DNA of 6,116 bases from an uncultured Bacillaceae bacterium (GTDB lineage Bacteria > Bacillota > Bacilli > Bacillales > Caldibacillaceae), in NCBI GenBank assembly GCA_937951955.1, contig CALGAD010000117.1:1-6116 (forward strand). The letters run 5' to 3'. Under the pieces are notes generated by a model that was given only the letters and a program-made list of their open reading frames with translations, ran no database searches and was not told the DNA's origin. Shown one piece after another: positions 1 through 6,035 of the stretch (its first letter is position 1; each line of letters begins with the position of its first letter). Both the position numbers and the translations under genes were made by a program.

Positions 1-3
1 TGA

Positions 4-168
4 ACCTACATAAATTGGTGGCCAAACAATGCATTTTTAGTTTGCCATAAACATCATACGGAGTTTTTTGACCTTTTAATGGAAGATGAAAAGATACTAA
101 ATCTTGAAGAAAGGATTAATAATATTATAACTTTTTTGAAAAACAATTTGTTCTATTTTCTTTACTAA
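4..168 (+). other. possible 3' end of an unidentified or broken gene
   Basis: An open frame of about 54 codons runs from just after an in-frame TGA at 1-3 to TAA at 166-168. Its residue mix looks protein-like (for example EFFDLLMEDEKILNLEERI followed by a hydrophobic tail), and a weak terminator-like hairpin comes directly after it. There is no convincing start codon with an SD inside the window. It could be the remnant of a larger gene interrupted by the TGA at position 1, or chance. I do not recognise the protein. Confidence 0.25.
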
Positions 169-175
169 TTTTATC

Positions 176-193
176 AAAGCATACAGCTTTTTT
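176..193 (+). terminator. weak intrinsic terminator-like hairpin
   Basis: AAAGC (176-180) and GCTTT (186-190) form a 5-bp stem with the loop ATACA, followed by more T residues to 193. The stem is short and AT-rich, so the call is tentative. Its place just after the stop at 166-168 and before the mvaA promoter fits an upstream transcription unit ending here. Confidence 0.3.
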
Positions 194-221
194 ATCATAT
201 ACACGTTGAAAAAATCAAAAC

Positions 222-251
222 TTGACATTAACTGAAAATTCAGGTTATACT
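222..251 (+). promoter_or_regulatory. sigma-A promoter for mvaA
   Basis: A perfect -35 box TTGACA (222-227) is followed after 18 bp by TATACT (246-251), one base from the TATAAT consensus. The predicted transcription start, near 257-260, falls inside the large dyad at 248-278, so a protein bound there would compete with RNA polymerase. The leader to the mvaA start codon would be about 100 nt and would include the cre site. The boxes are read directly; activity is inferred. Confidence 0.7.
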
Positions 252-278
252 TATATTCAACAATGTTGAATATAAGTA
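248..278 (+). promoter_or_regulatory. 31-bp perfect palindrome, probable repressor operator
   Basis: The arms TACTTATATTCAACA (248-262) and TGTTGAATATAAGTA (264-278) are exact reverse complements around a single central A at 263. The dyad covers most of the -10 box and the expected start of transcription, the usual position for a dimeric repressor's operator. With almost no loop and no T-run it is a poor RNA hairpin or terminator, so a DNA-binding role is more likely. The regulator is not encoded in the window, and I cannot assign the site to a particular family. Confidence 0.65.
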
Positions 279-306
279 AACTTTTGTTTCACCGGATTGT
301 ATTGAC

Positions 307-326
307 TTGATACTTAACAGTATTAA
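307..326 (+). promoter_or_regulatory. imperfect dyad, possible second operator or weak promoter
   Basis: TTGATACT (307-314) and AGTATTAA (319-326) are inverted repeats with one mismatch, separated by TAAC. The TATTAA at 321-326 could also be a -10 box paired with a poor -35 (TTGTAT, 297-302) at 18-bp spacing, which would place the cre site at the transcription start. Neither reading is strong in such AT-rich DNA. Confidence 0.25.
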
Positions 327-330
327 AAAA

Positions 331-344
331 TGAAAACGTTAACA
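331..344 (+). promoter_or_regulatory. cre site (CcpA catabolite-response element)
   Basis: TGAAAACGTTAACA matches every position of the Bacillus cre consensus TGWAANCGNTNWCA. It lies between the promoter and the mvaA SD, about 70 nt downstream of the expected transcription start, where bound CcpA typically blocks elongation. It predicts that mvaA is switched off when a preferred sugar is present, which is normal for a catabolic gene. The sequence match is direct; binding is inferred. Confidence 0.75.
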
Positions 345-362
345 AAAATGAGAGGTGATTAA

Positions 363-1631
363 ATGACTTCACGAATATCGAAATTCTATAAAAAAACCCC
401 AAAAGAACGATTGGATATCATTGCTGAACAAGTTAATCTCTCGGAAGCAGAAAAAAATATATTACTTGGTGAAAAAAATTTATCACTAAAACTTGCAGAC
501 AGAATGGTTGAAAATGCCATCGGCTATTTTCATGTACCATTAGGGATTGCAGTTAATTTCAAAATCAATGGTAAAGAACTGTTCATTCCTATGGCAACCG
601 AAGAGCCATCTGTCATAGCAGCAGCTAGTAATGCGGCGAAACAAACGTCAGAAGGATTTTTCACCTCATATACTGGATCGCTTATGCGAGGGCAGATTCA
701 AATTAATGGATTAAATGATCCTTATGGTGCAATGACACGTCTTTATGAAAACAAACAACAGATTTTAGAAACTTGCAATAAACAAGATCCGACTCTTGTC
801 TCTTTAGGAGGTGGAGCAAAAGATATTGAAGTTCACATCGTAGATATGTATGATGAAAAAGCTGTTGTTACACATATCTTAGTCGATACAAAAGATGCAA
901 TGGGAGCAAATGCTGTAAATTCAATGGCTGAAGCAGTTGGTCCATTAATTGAAAAAATTACCGGTGGGAAAGTGATTTTACGCATTTTATCAAATCTAGC
1001 CGACCATCGAATAGTACGGGCACGTGCAGTGTTTGATAGGCCTTTTGCTCAAAATAAAGAAGCTTTGAATAACTTCATCAAAGCCTATAAGTTGGCAGAA
1101 TTTGATCCTTATCGTGCTGCTACACATAATAAAGGAATTATGAATGGCATAACCGCTGTAGTATTAGCTACTGGTAATGATACAAGGGCCGTAGAGGCAG
1201 GTGCACATGCCTATGCTGCCAAATCTGGTGGATATCGTTCTTTATCAAAATGGGAAGTTGTTGATGAATCGCTCGTAGGCACTATAGAAATTCCGATGGC
1301 TGTTGGATTAATTGGTGGTGCCACATCATCTCATCCCATCGCTAAACTCACTATGAAAATATTGGATGTACATTCAGCCGAAGAGTTGGCTGGTGTAATT
1401 GCTTCAGTAGGTCTGGCACAAAACTTTGCAGCTTTATATGCACTCTCCAATGAAGGGATACAAAAAGGCCATATGAAACTGCATGCTAGAAATTTAGCTG
1501 CCATGGCGGGTGCCAAAGATGAAGAAATTGATGAAGTGGTAAAATTGGCACTGAAACAAGGAAAAACTAGTTATGATCAAATTAAACAAATAGTCGAGAC
1601 TGTACAAGAGAGCAATTCAATCAATCAATAG
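363..1631 (+). CDS. mvaA: hydroxymethylglutaryl-CoA reductase, class II (degradative type)
   Basis: This is a cytosolic enzyme that interconverts mevalonate and HMG-CoA using NAD(P)(H). At 422 aa it has the usual class II length and looks complete. Expected class II motifs are present: ENAIGYFHVPLGIAVNF (50-66), the EEPSV segment with the likely catalytic Glu at 81, the dinucleotide-binding DAMGAN (178-183), HNKGIMNG with catalytic Lys257, ATGNDTRAVEAG with Asp273, and LHARN with the general-acid His374. The start is fixed by a strong SD (AGGTGATT, 353-360) just before the ATG. Class II enzymes serve either mevalonate breakdown (Pseudomonas mevalonii) or isoprenoid synthesis (staphylococci, enterococci). 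The cre site, the operator and the downstream transporter favour breakdown here, but no HMG-CoA lyase or mevalonate kinase is visible to settle it. Enzyme class is near certain; direction is inferred. Confidence 0.95.
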   Translation: MTSRISKFYKKTPKERLDIIAEQVNLSEAEKNILLGEKNLSLKLADRMVENAIGYFHVPLGIAVNFKINGKELFIPMATEEPSVIAAASNAAKQTSEGFFTSYTGSLMRGQIQINGLNDPYGAMTRLYENKQQILETCNKQDPTLVSLGGGAKDIEVHIVDMYDEKAVVTHILVDTKDAMGANAVNSMAEAVGPLIEKITGGKVILRILSNLADHRIVRARAVFDRPFAQNKEALNNFIKAYKLAEFDPYRAATHNKGIMNGITAVVLATGNDTRAVEAGAHAYAAKSGGYRSLSKWEVVDESLVGTIEIPMAVGLIGGATSSHPIAKLTMKILDVHSAEELAGVIASVGLAQNFAALYALSNEGIQKGHMKLHARNLAAMAGAKDEEIDEVVKLALKQGKTSYDQIKQIVETVQESNSINQ

Positions 1632-1701
1632 AAATAAATATTTCTTCATAGTTTTAATAAGTTTATAAATAGAGCATTCCTGTAATGTAGAAATTTGAGG
1701 T

Positions 1702-2086
1702 TTGAAAAAACTGGATGATAACCATCTACGAATAACGACTAACGACACCAAAGATGCGCGTGTCATTGCACAGATTGTCAAAGACGATCGATACTTTGTA
1801 ACTAATCTTCTCCATGGCATTTATAGCGAATTGCTTGAAAGGATCAAATTACGACATCAACTCGTCAAACAGCTGATTGTCATTGATGGTCGCATCAGAA
1901 TCATCTTCAACGGTATTTTCCGGGATTTACGATCTATACTAACGTCAATGAACCGAACTCGATCAGGAAATCAGAGGCGTCTTGAAAGACATCCCGTGTA
2001 CCCAAGATATGACGAACACTAAGGGGTCTTGAACCATTACAGTCGCCACGTTTTTCTCTGAAGTCGGGGATCTCACAAAGTGTGAT
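1702..2086 (+). pseudogene. IS110-family transposase remnant, frameshifted
   Basis: From a TTG codon at 1702 the frame reads KKLDDNHLRITTNDTKDARV and continues with a VIAQIVKDDRY-like stretch. This matches the IS110 transposase region carrying the last two acidic residues of the DEDD nuclease site (NDTKDA, Asp15 and Asp18 of the fragment). Similarity leaves this frame at about 1945-1975 and resumes in another frame from about 1976 (GVLKDIPCTQDMTNTKGS, a TGA at 2030-2032, then TITVATFFSEVGDLTK). The second piece resembles the start of the Transposase_20 domain. The N-terminal Asp/Glu residues and the C-terminal catalytic serine region are missing, as are both element ends. It is therefore a dead internal fragment. 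It separates mvaA from the transporter pair, which probably were adjacent before the insertion. Confidence 0.75.
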
Positions 2087-2139
2087 TTAAATTGTATTTT
2101 CTTAATATTATGAAAAAATAAATCTAGGGGGGAAAAATA

Positions 2140-2385
2140 ATGACTGAAAATAAGGAAAGAGAAGAAAACCTAATTGAAATTTGGGAAGACAACGTCGATG
2201 TGAAAGATTTAATCATTGCAATGATCTTGTGTATCGGTTTTTCGCTTGGAGGTTATCTTATTGCTTTCGGTGAAATACCACCTTTGATTTTTGGTCTTGG
2301 TGGTGGAGTCATCGGATTCATTATATCGAGCATCATTATTAAACCCAAAAGAAAATTAACAATAACGAAAGAGGATGATGCATAA
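2140..2385 (+). CDS. small membrane protein, putative partner of the TctA-like permease
   Basis: This 81-aa protein has an acidic N-terminus (about 1-22), two predicted membrane segments (about 24-44, LIIAMILCIGFSLGGYLIAF, and about 48-67, glycine-rich and ending ISSIII) and a basic tail (KPKRK). The ATG is supported by a strong SD (AGGGGGG at 2126-2132). The stop TAA shares its A with the ATG of the permease (TAATG), so the two are translationally coupled and probably work together. Tripartite tricarboxylate transporters use a small membrane subunit, TctB, usually with four helices and about twice this length. This could be a reduced functional counterpart, but I see no sequence motif that proves it. 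Treat it as a hypothetical membrane protein with a strong context clue. Confidence 0.8.
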   Translation: MTENKEREENLIEIWEDNVDVKDLIIAMILCIGFSLGGYLIAFGEIPPLIFGLGGGVIGFIISSIIIKPKRKLTITKEDDA

Positions 2386-3734
2386 TGGATGCAATGGTCA
2401 TAATGCAAATGATTCTTGCTGCTGTAAGCGGAGCAGTGCTTTATACATTGATAGGCATTGCGCCTGGTACTGATGAAACAGCGGTGCTGGCACCCGTCAC
2501 AATTGCCCTTGCACTTCTCGGTTTATCTCCATATGTCATTTTGGCATTCTTCTTCTCAGCAATTGTCGCAAAAAAGTTGACAGATTCCATTCCAGTGGCT
2601 GTTGCTGGTATTCCTGGTGGGGTGATGGCTGCTCCAATGGTTGAACATGCCATGATCCTGAAACAACACGGCTTGCCGGATGTCAGTATTAGAAAAATGG
2701 CATCTGGTTCCGTGATTGGCACGCTTGTTTCCATTCCGACGAGTTTACTGATTGCATATTTGATTCTTCCTGTAGCAGACATCTTATCTAATTATGCTGG
2801 TTTGATTTTCACTTTGGGAGCAGTATTTTTGGCATTACTTACAAGAAACAAATTATTGTCCCTTGCCATGATTATCCCATTCGCCATTTTGATTATGGGA
2901 CTACGGCATTTATATTGGGGACTGGGTATTATACCCGAAGAAACGAATGTGTTCGTATCGTTCTTTTTAGGTATAACAATTGGTCCAATTGCTTTTACAC
3001 TTTTTGAATTGTTAAACAAGAAGCTGAGGAAAGAAATGCCGCTTCTTGGGAAAAAAGAAATTGAAATGAAGAAACAAAAAAAATTGAACGGCTTTCCTAA
3101 TCCTTTCAAAATTTTAACAAAAAAAGAATCACTTACTTCCGCCCTTGGAAGCCTCTTCGGTTCATTGACTTTTTTCTTGACACCAGTGGGGATGACCGTC
3201 TTTTGGGGCGAAATCATGACTCGTCATATCAAAGATCCTGTTCAACGTGCTTCACGTGCCATATCGACGATGGATGGTTTGACAAATGCAACGTATATTT
3301 CAGGTACTTTGATTCCTTTAATTGCTATTGGCTTACCGTTGTCTCCAATGGCTATCGGACCAGCCGCAGGTTTGTTCAACGCTCCACCTGTCTTCACGCC
3401 TGAAAATAACATTCATCATATGCTCACAATTAGTGAAATTATGATGGCAACAATCATCGGTGCTGCCGTTGCACTCGGCATTACATTTTTTGTTACAATT
3501 AAATATTCAACACAGATTTGTGCCGTCGTTTTCAAATATATTCCACATGAAGCTTTGATTGGTTTGTTTGCAGGACTTGTTGTAATGCTTGCATATATGG
3601 ATGCCGGCATCTTGAATATATTCGGAACTATTTTAATCGCGCTCGTAGCAGGGTTGCTTTATCGAAATGGTGTCAATTATGGTGTTATGTTCATGGTTTT
3701 ATATGCGGCACCGTGGTTGCTCGAATTATTTTGA
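2385..3734 (+). CDS. TctA-family (tripartite tricarboxylate transporter) permease
   Basis: This integral membrane protein of 449 aa has about 10-12 hydrophobic segments and is probably the substrate-translocating subunit of a secondary carboxylate transporter. TctA-type features are visible: a GIAPGTDET motif near residues 24-32 (compare GxxPGxxP), GIPGGVMAAPMVEHAM with KQHGLPD (75-99), and a second-half repeat around 289-335 (RASRAISTMDGLTNATYISG, then IPLIAIGLPLSPMAIGP). The two halves are joined by a charged loop at about 210-250 (KKLRKEM, KKEIEMKKQKK). It is somewhat shorter than the typical TctA of about 500 aa. GAGG at 2370-2373 serves as SD, and the ATG overlaps the stop of the 81-aa gene. 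No periplasmic-type binding protein (TctC) is in the window. The substrate is unknown; mevalonate or a related carboxylate is suggested only by the mvaA neighbour. Confidence 0.85.
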   Translation: MDAMVIMQMILAAVSGAVLYTLIGIAPGTDETAVLAPVTIALALLGLSPYVILAFFFSAIVAKKLTDSIPVAVAGIPGGVMAAPMVEHAMILKQHGLPDVSIRKMASGSVIGTLVSIPTSLLIAYLILPVADILSNYAGLIFTLGAVFLALLTRNKLLSLAMIIPFAILIMGLRHLYWGLGIIPEETNVFVSFFLGITIGPIAFTLFELLNKKLRKEMPLLGKKEIEMKKQKKLNGFPNPFKILTKKESLTSALGSLFGSLTFFLTPVGMTVFWGEIMTRHIKDPVQRASRAISTMDGLTNATYISGTLIPLIAIGLPLSPMAIGPAAGLFNAPPVFTPENNIHHMLTISEIMMATIIGAAVALGITFFVTIKYSTQICAVVFKYIPHEALIGLFAGLVVMLAYMDAGILNIFGTILIALVAGLLYRNGVNYGVMFMVLYAAPWLLELF

Positions 3735-3908
3735 TAAAACGAATAGACTTCAAAAACTTGTGCAGTATTTTCTCTTCGCTAATTAGTTTTTTCTCAATGG
3801 GCAAGTGATATGCTCTTGAGGGAATAGAAAATTGAGAATTCAACAGCGGATTGACTGTTGTTGGATGAGTCGTCATCATCACACGATGAATGCGATGGAC
3901 GATATAGG
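3735..3908. other. intergenic stretch with an 8-bp inverted repeat; no gene supported
   Basis: Between the permease stop and the decayed IS lies AT-rich DNA with TTCTCAAT (3791-3798) repeated inverted as ATTGAGAA (3831-3838) around a 32-nt loop. No stem plus T-run typical of a terminator is evident. A minus-strand frame is open from 3921 through this stretch into the permease 3' end (76 codons, TTG start), but it has no SD, overlaps a solid gene and is not recognisable. I therefore do not call it as a gene. Confidence 0.4.
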
Positions 3909-3921
3909 GTTTACTGAACAA
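3909..3921 (+). repeat. putative left terminal inverted repeat of the IS5/IS1182-like element
   Basis: GTTTACTGAACAA here matches 11 of 13 positions of GTCTACTGAATAA, the reverse complement of 5536-5548. It lies 57 bp beyond the transposase C-terminal stop. The short length and two mismatches leave some chance of coincidence. Confidence 0.45.
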
Positions 3922-3977
3922 CCCTTATTTTTTTAAAAAAACCGCAAGCTACGTGTTATCCCAAAAATAGTAGCAAT

Positions 3978-5445
3978 CTAATCCACGTTGTAAAAACAGA
4001 AAAAAGTATAACGGAGAGCTTTTTCGAGGTTCTTTACCAGGAATTGTAGGGAGATGACCGTTTTGACTGGTCTCTTGAAGACGTGCGGAAATACGTCAAA
4101 GCCCATACTTACGATTGTCTTCTCCTAATTTTTCTTCAGTGGGGTTTTGGTCTTCTGCATTCTGATACGCTATTCGTTTTTTTAGGGTATTCAGCTCGGC
4201 ATCCATAGAAGGGACTCTCAGTTTCGGACCACTTAACCGTATGCCCCGTTGCTTGCAATAAGTCTTGTTTTCTTGCGTTCGATAGATTTCATCTGTGAGT
4301 ACAGCTTCTGGATAAACGCCATGGCAATTGCGGTAAGCCTCAATGGAATCCTGAAGTTATTTCCCTTCGTTGTAGGCGTTCCAGTCCAGTTTATCCACTA
4401 AGACGAAACCGTCCACCATGTTTACAGAGATTTTGGACCCGAACTCCTCCGTGGCATCAGCTTTTCCAAGCACGATGGGGAGAATATGCGGCTTGCTGAT
4501 ACTGACAATCCAAACATTTACCTGATGCGTTTTCGTTTCATACATGAATTTCTGCTGACGATACAGTTCCTGGATTACGAGTAGCTGACGGTAGTGGGTT
4601 TTACTCAGCGATATCATCCCTCTTTGTTCGGCGAGCTCTTCGATATGTATTAAATCACGTTTGACGAAATTCAGTTGCTTTCCAATTGCTTTGCGGAGGG
4701 TCTTGCGTCTCGGATTTCGCTGTTTTGCGACAGACAAATAGGCTTTGCGTGCCTTCTTCCGGATAGGTCCGTGGTTTAGACTGGATTCCCTGATAAGGCC
4801 GGTGTGCAACGTGTCAATGATATCTTTCAGCTTTTCCCAGGCGTCGTTCAACAACCGGAGATCGGTTGGAAAAGCAATATCGGCTGGAGCGCAAGTCGCA
4901 TCGATGAGCAGTTTTCCTTCGTTGTCTGGCTCTAGTTCATCTTCCTGTTTGGTATGAGGATTCTCGTCCGATTTCATTCCACCATGAGGATTATCATTGT
5001 CATCATCATCCTGCTCCGCCTGCGCATCTTCCATTTTCTGCATCTGCGCTTCAACCACTCATTCATTTATCAGGTTGTTTATGGGTGCGTCCAATAGTTT
5101 TCGGAAATGGGTCATCAAAGAGGCATCAAACAGGGCTCTCTCTTAAAAAGCAGGAAGACCAATAAAGTATAGAAGATATGGTTTTCTGTTATCTGCGCAA
5201 CCGTTTCTTCATCACTCCAATTCATCCGTTCTTTGATAATAATCGAACTCATCGCCTTACACACCGAGGGAGCTTTGTTTCCTTGAGTGGGTTCTTTCAA
5301 GAACCGAATGTAGACATCTTCTGCTTTTTCCCAGGGCAGGAGTTGATCAAGTTTTACCCAACGATTATCGGGATTTTATTTTTCCACTGAATAGCAAGAA
5401 GAATTCATACGCCATGATTAGTTGTAGTTCATGATGTTCATACAT
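3978..5445 (-). pseudogene. IS5/IS1182-like DDE transposase, multiply disrupted
   Basis: Read on the minus strand from an ATG at 5445, the product is recognisable almost end to end. The N-terminal domain reads RWVKLDQLLPWEKAEDVY, then SIIIKERMNWSDEETVAQI, then FIGLPAF-ERALFDASLMTH. An acidic, Asp/Asn-rich linker follows, then the catalytic region KLLIDATCAPADIAFPTDL, VLVDKLDWNAYNEGK and CKQRGIRLSGPKL. The tail is TVISLQFLVKNLEKALRYTF, ending at TAG 3980-3978. Disruptions are frameshifts at about 5370-5400, 5165 and 4065, and in-frame stops at 5145-5143 (probably a former Gln), 5061-5059 (TGA, former Trp in NEWVVEA), 4359-4357 (TAA, former Glu) and 4098-4096 (TGA). The longest surviving piece is 5058-4357 (233 codons from a GTG). 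It is inactive; assignment to IS5 versus IS1182 is from memory of motifs. Confidence 0.85.
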
Positions 5446-5531
5446 ATGCAAGGTTTTTGTGGCAAATTCCGTACTTACTCTTGCATACTAATTTGACAAA
5501 AACAGCGAAATCCTTGTAGATAAAGGAGTTT

Positions 5532-5626
5532 TTAATTATTCAGTAGACTCTTATTAAATTCTTGATTTAATTTGGCAATAATTTCTTCTACCTTAGTGGC
5601 CTAGGCTTTGTTATTTCGTTACTCAT
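5532..5626 (-). pseudogene. probable broken mini-gene downstream of the 5630-5902 ORF
   Basis: An ATG at 5626, only 3 nt after the stop of the upstream minus-strand ORF, begins MSNEITKP. A different frame then continues as ATKVEEIIAKLNQEFNKSLL and two Asn residues, ending at TAA 5534-5532. Both pieces look like one hydrophilic helical peptide of about 31 codons joined by a frameshift around 5600-5608. Its last codons coincide with the putative IS terminal repeat, so the original gene may have been longer and was cut by the IS insertion. Function unknown. Confidence 0.35.
5536..5548 (-). repeat. putative right terminal inverted repeat of the IS5/IS1182-like element
   Basis: This is the partner of 3909-3921 (11 of 13 bases match). 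It lies about 90 bp upstream of the transposase start, a plausible distance for an element end carrying its own promoter. It overlaps the last codons of the small broken frame at 5532-5626, consistent with insertion into that frame. Confidence 0.45.
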
Positions 5627-5629
5627 CTG

Positions 5630-5902
5630 CTAATTCCGAAATACTCCTTTTATTCTATTGTCTATAAAATCTTCTATCATTTCAAATTCTTCTTTTTTAG
5701 GCTTAACACAATCTTTTATCATAATTCTCCCATTGACAATACCGAGACTAGAATATGTTAGTTCGCCTAAAAAGTTCATATTATTTATATCTTCTGTAAA
5801 GGTTTGAATTATAGTTTTTCTTTTATTATCAAATTTCTCCCACTCAAACGAACTCAATATTACCCCCCTAATTTGATAAAAATATTTGTCCATTTTAAAC
5901 AA
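5630..5902 (-). CDS. hypothetical small protein
   Basis: This open frame of up to 90 codons encodes a soluble, charged protein with a mixed alpha/beta look (FLGELTYSSLGIVNGRIMIK, then an acidic helix and a basic end, DNRIKGVFRN). It has no signal peptide or membrane segment, and I do not recognise a family. Start choice is uncertain. The TTG at 5902 and ATG at 5893 lack a good SD, whereas TTG at 5857 is preceded at ideal spacing by AGGGGGGT, the same SD style as the gene at 2140. Starting there gives 75 aa beginning MSSFEWEKFDNKRK. It is followed after 3 nt by a probably broken small gene and is preceded by an IS256-type end, so an upstream partner may have been lost. Such small acidic/basic proteins include immunity proteins, but nothing here proves that. 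Confidence 0.5.
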   Translation of the reverse strand: MFKMDKYFYQIRGVILSSFEWEKFDNKRKTIIQTFTEDINNMNFLGELTYSSLGIVNGRIMIKDCVKPKKEEFEMIEDFIDNRIKGVFRN

Positions 5903-5978
5903 AAGTAATGAATATTTTTCATTCCGAAGATGATGTATAAAATTTTGTGTAAAGCATTTTGCTAGACCAAAAGAAAAA

Positions 5979-6035
5979 AGGTAGGGTATTCTCTGATTTG
6001 GACCAACACATCCCAGAGAAAGGAGTACCCTACCT
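5979..6035 (+). promoter_or_regulatory. leader stem-loop holding the transposase SD
   Basis: AGGTAGGGTA (5979-5988) pairs perfectly with TACCCTACCT (6026-6035), and TTCTCTG (5989-5995) pairs with CAGAGAA (6014-6020). The unpaired 3' bulge AGGAG (6021-6025) is the core of the SD, and the stem ends directly before the ATG at 6036. Many insertion sequences use such a hairpin to limit translation from transcripts that enter from outside. The pairing is direct; the role is inferred. Confidence 0.65.

Larger units (their letters stand above)
3909..5548 (-). mobile_element. decayed IS5/IS1182-like insertion sequence
   Basis: An element of about 1.64 kb is delimited by imperfect terminal inverted repeats (3909-3921 and 5536-5548) that enclose a full-length but broken DDE transposase on the minus strand. 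The size suits IS1182-type elements. The interior is visibly richer in G and C than the flanks, as expected for acquired DNA. No clear target-site duplication is seen, so the exact ends are approximate. With several stops and frameshifts in its transposase it cannot move by itself. Confidence 0.7.

Noticed and set aside
1331..1516. minus-strand frame of 61 codons
   Set aside because: It is antisense to the strongly conserved C-terminal part of mvaA.
1632..1645. GAAATA/TATTTC hairpin after mvaA as a terminator
   Set aside because: The stem is all but GC-free and no T-run follows. It is unlikely to stop transcription.
1617..1820. minus-strand frame of 67 codons
   Set aside because: It overlaps the mvaA end and the sense IS110 similarity and has no recognisable content.
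2087..2139. riboswitch or promoter before the 81-aa gene
   Set aside because: The stretch is only about 50 nt and AT-rich, with no clear -35/-10 pair or conserved aptamer pattern. Only the SD is convincing.
2441..2782. minus-strand open frame of 113 codons
   Set aside because: It lies wholly inside the permease gene in antisense, has no recognisable domain, and the sense frame has clear TctA motifs.
2792..3217. minus-strand open frame of 141 codons
   Set aside because: It is antisense to the permease. Its Phe/Ser/Lys-rich composition is what the complement of membrane-protein codons gives.
3203..3403. plus-strand frame of 66 codons
   Set aside because: It is an out-of-frame shadow within the permease, with no SD and a Cys/Arg-rich nonsense-like composition.
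4745..4957. plus-strand frame of 70 codons
   Set aside because: It is antisense to the recognisable DDE transposase region.
5178..5390. plus-strand frame of 70 codons
   Set aside because: It is antisense to the transposase N-terminal region, whose motifs are clear on the minus strand.
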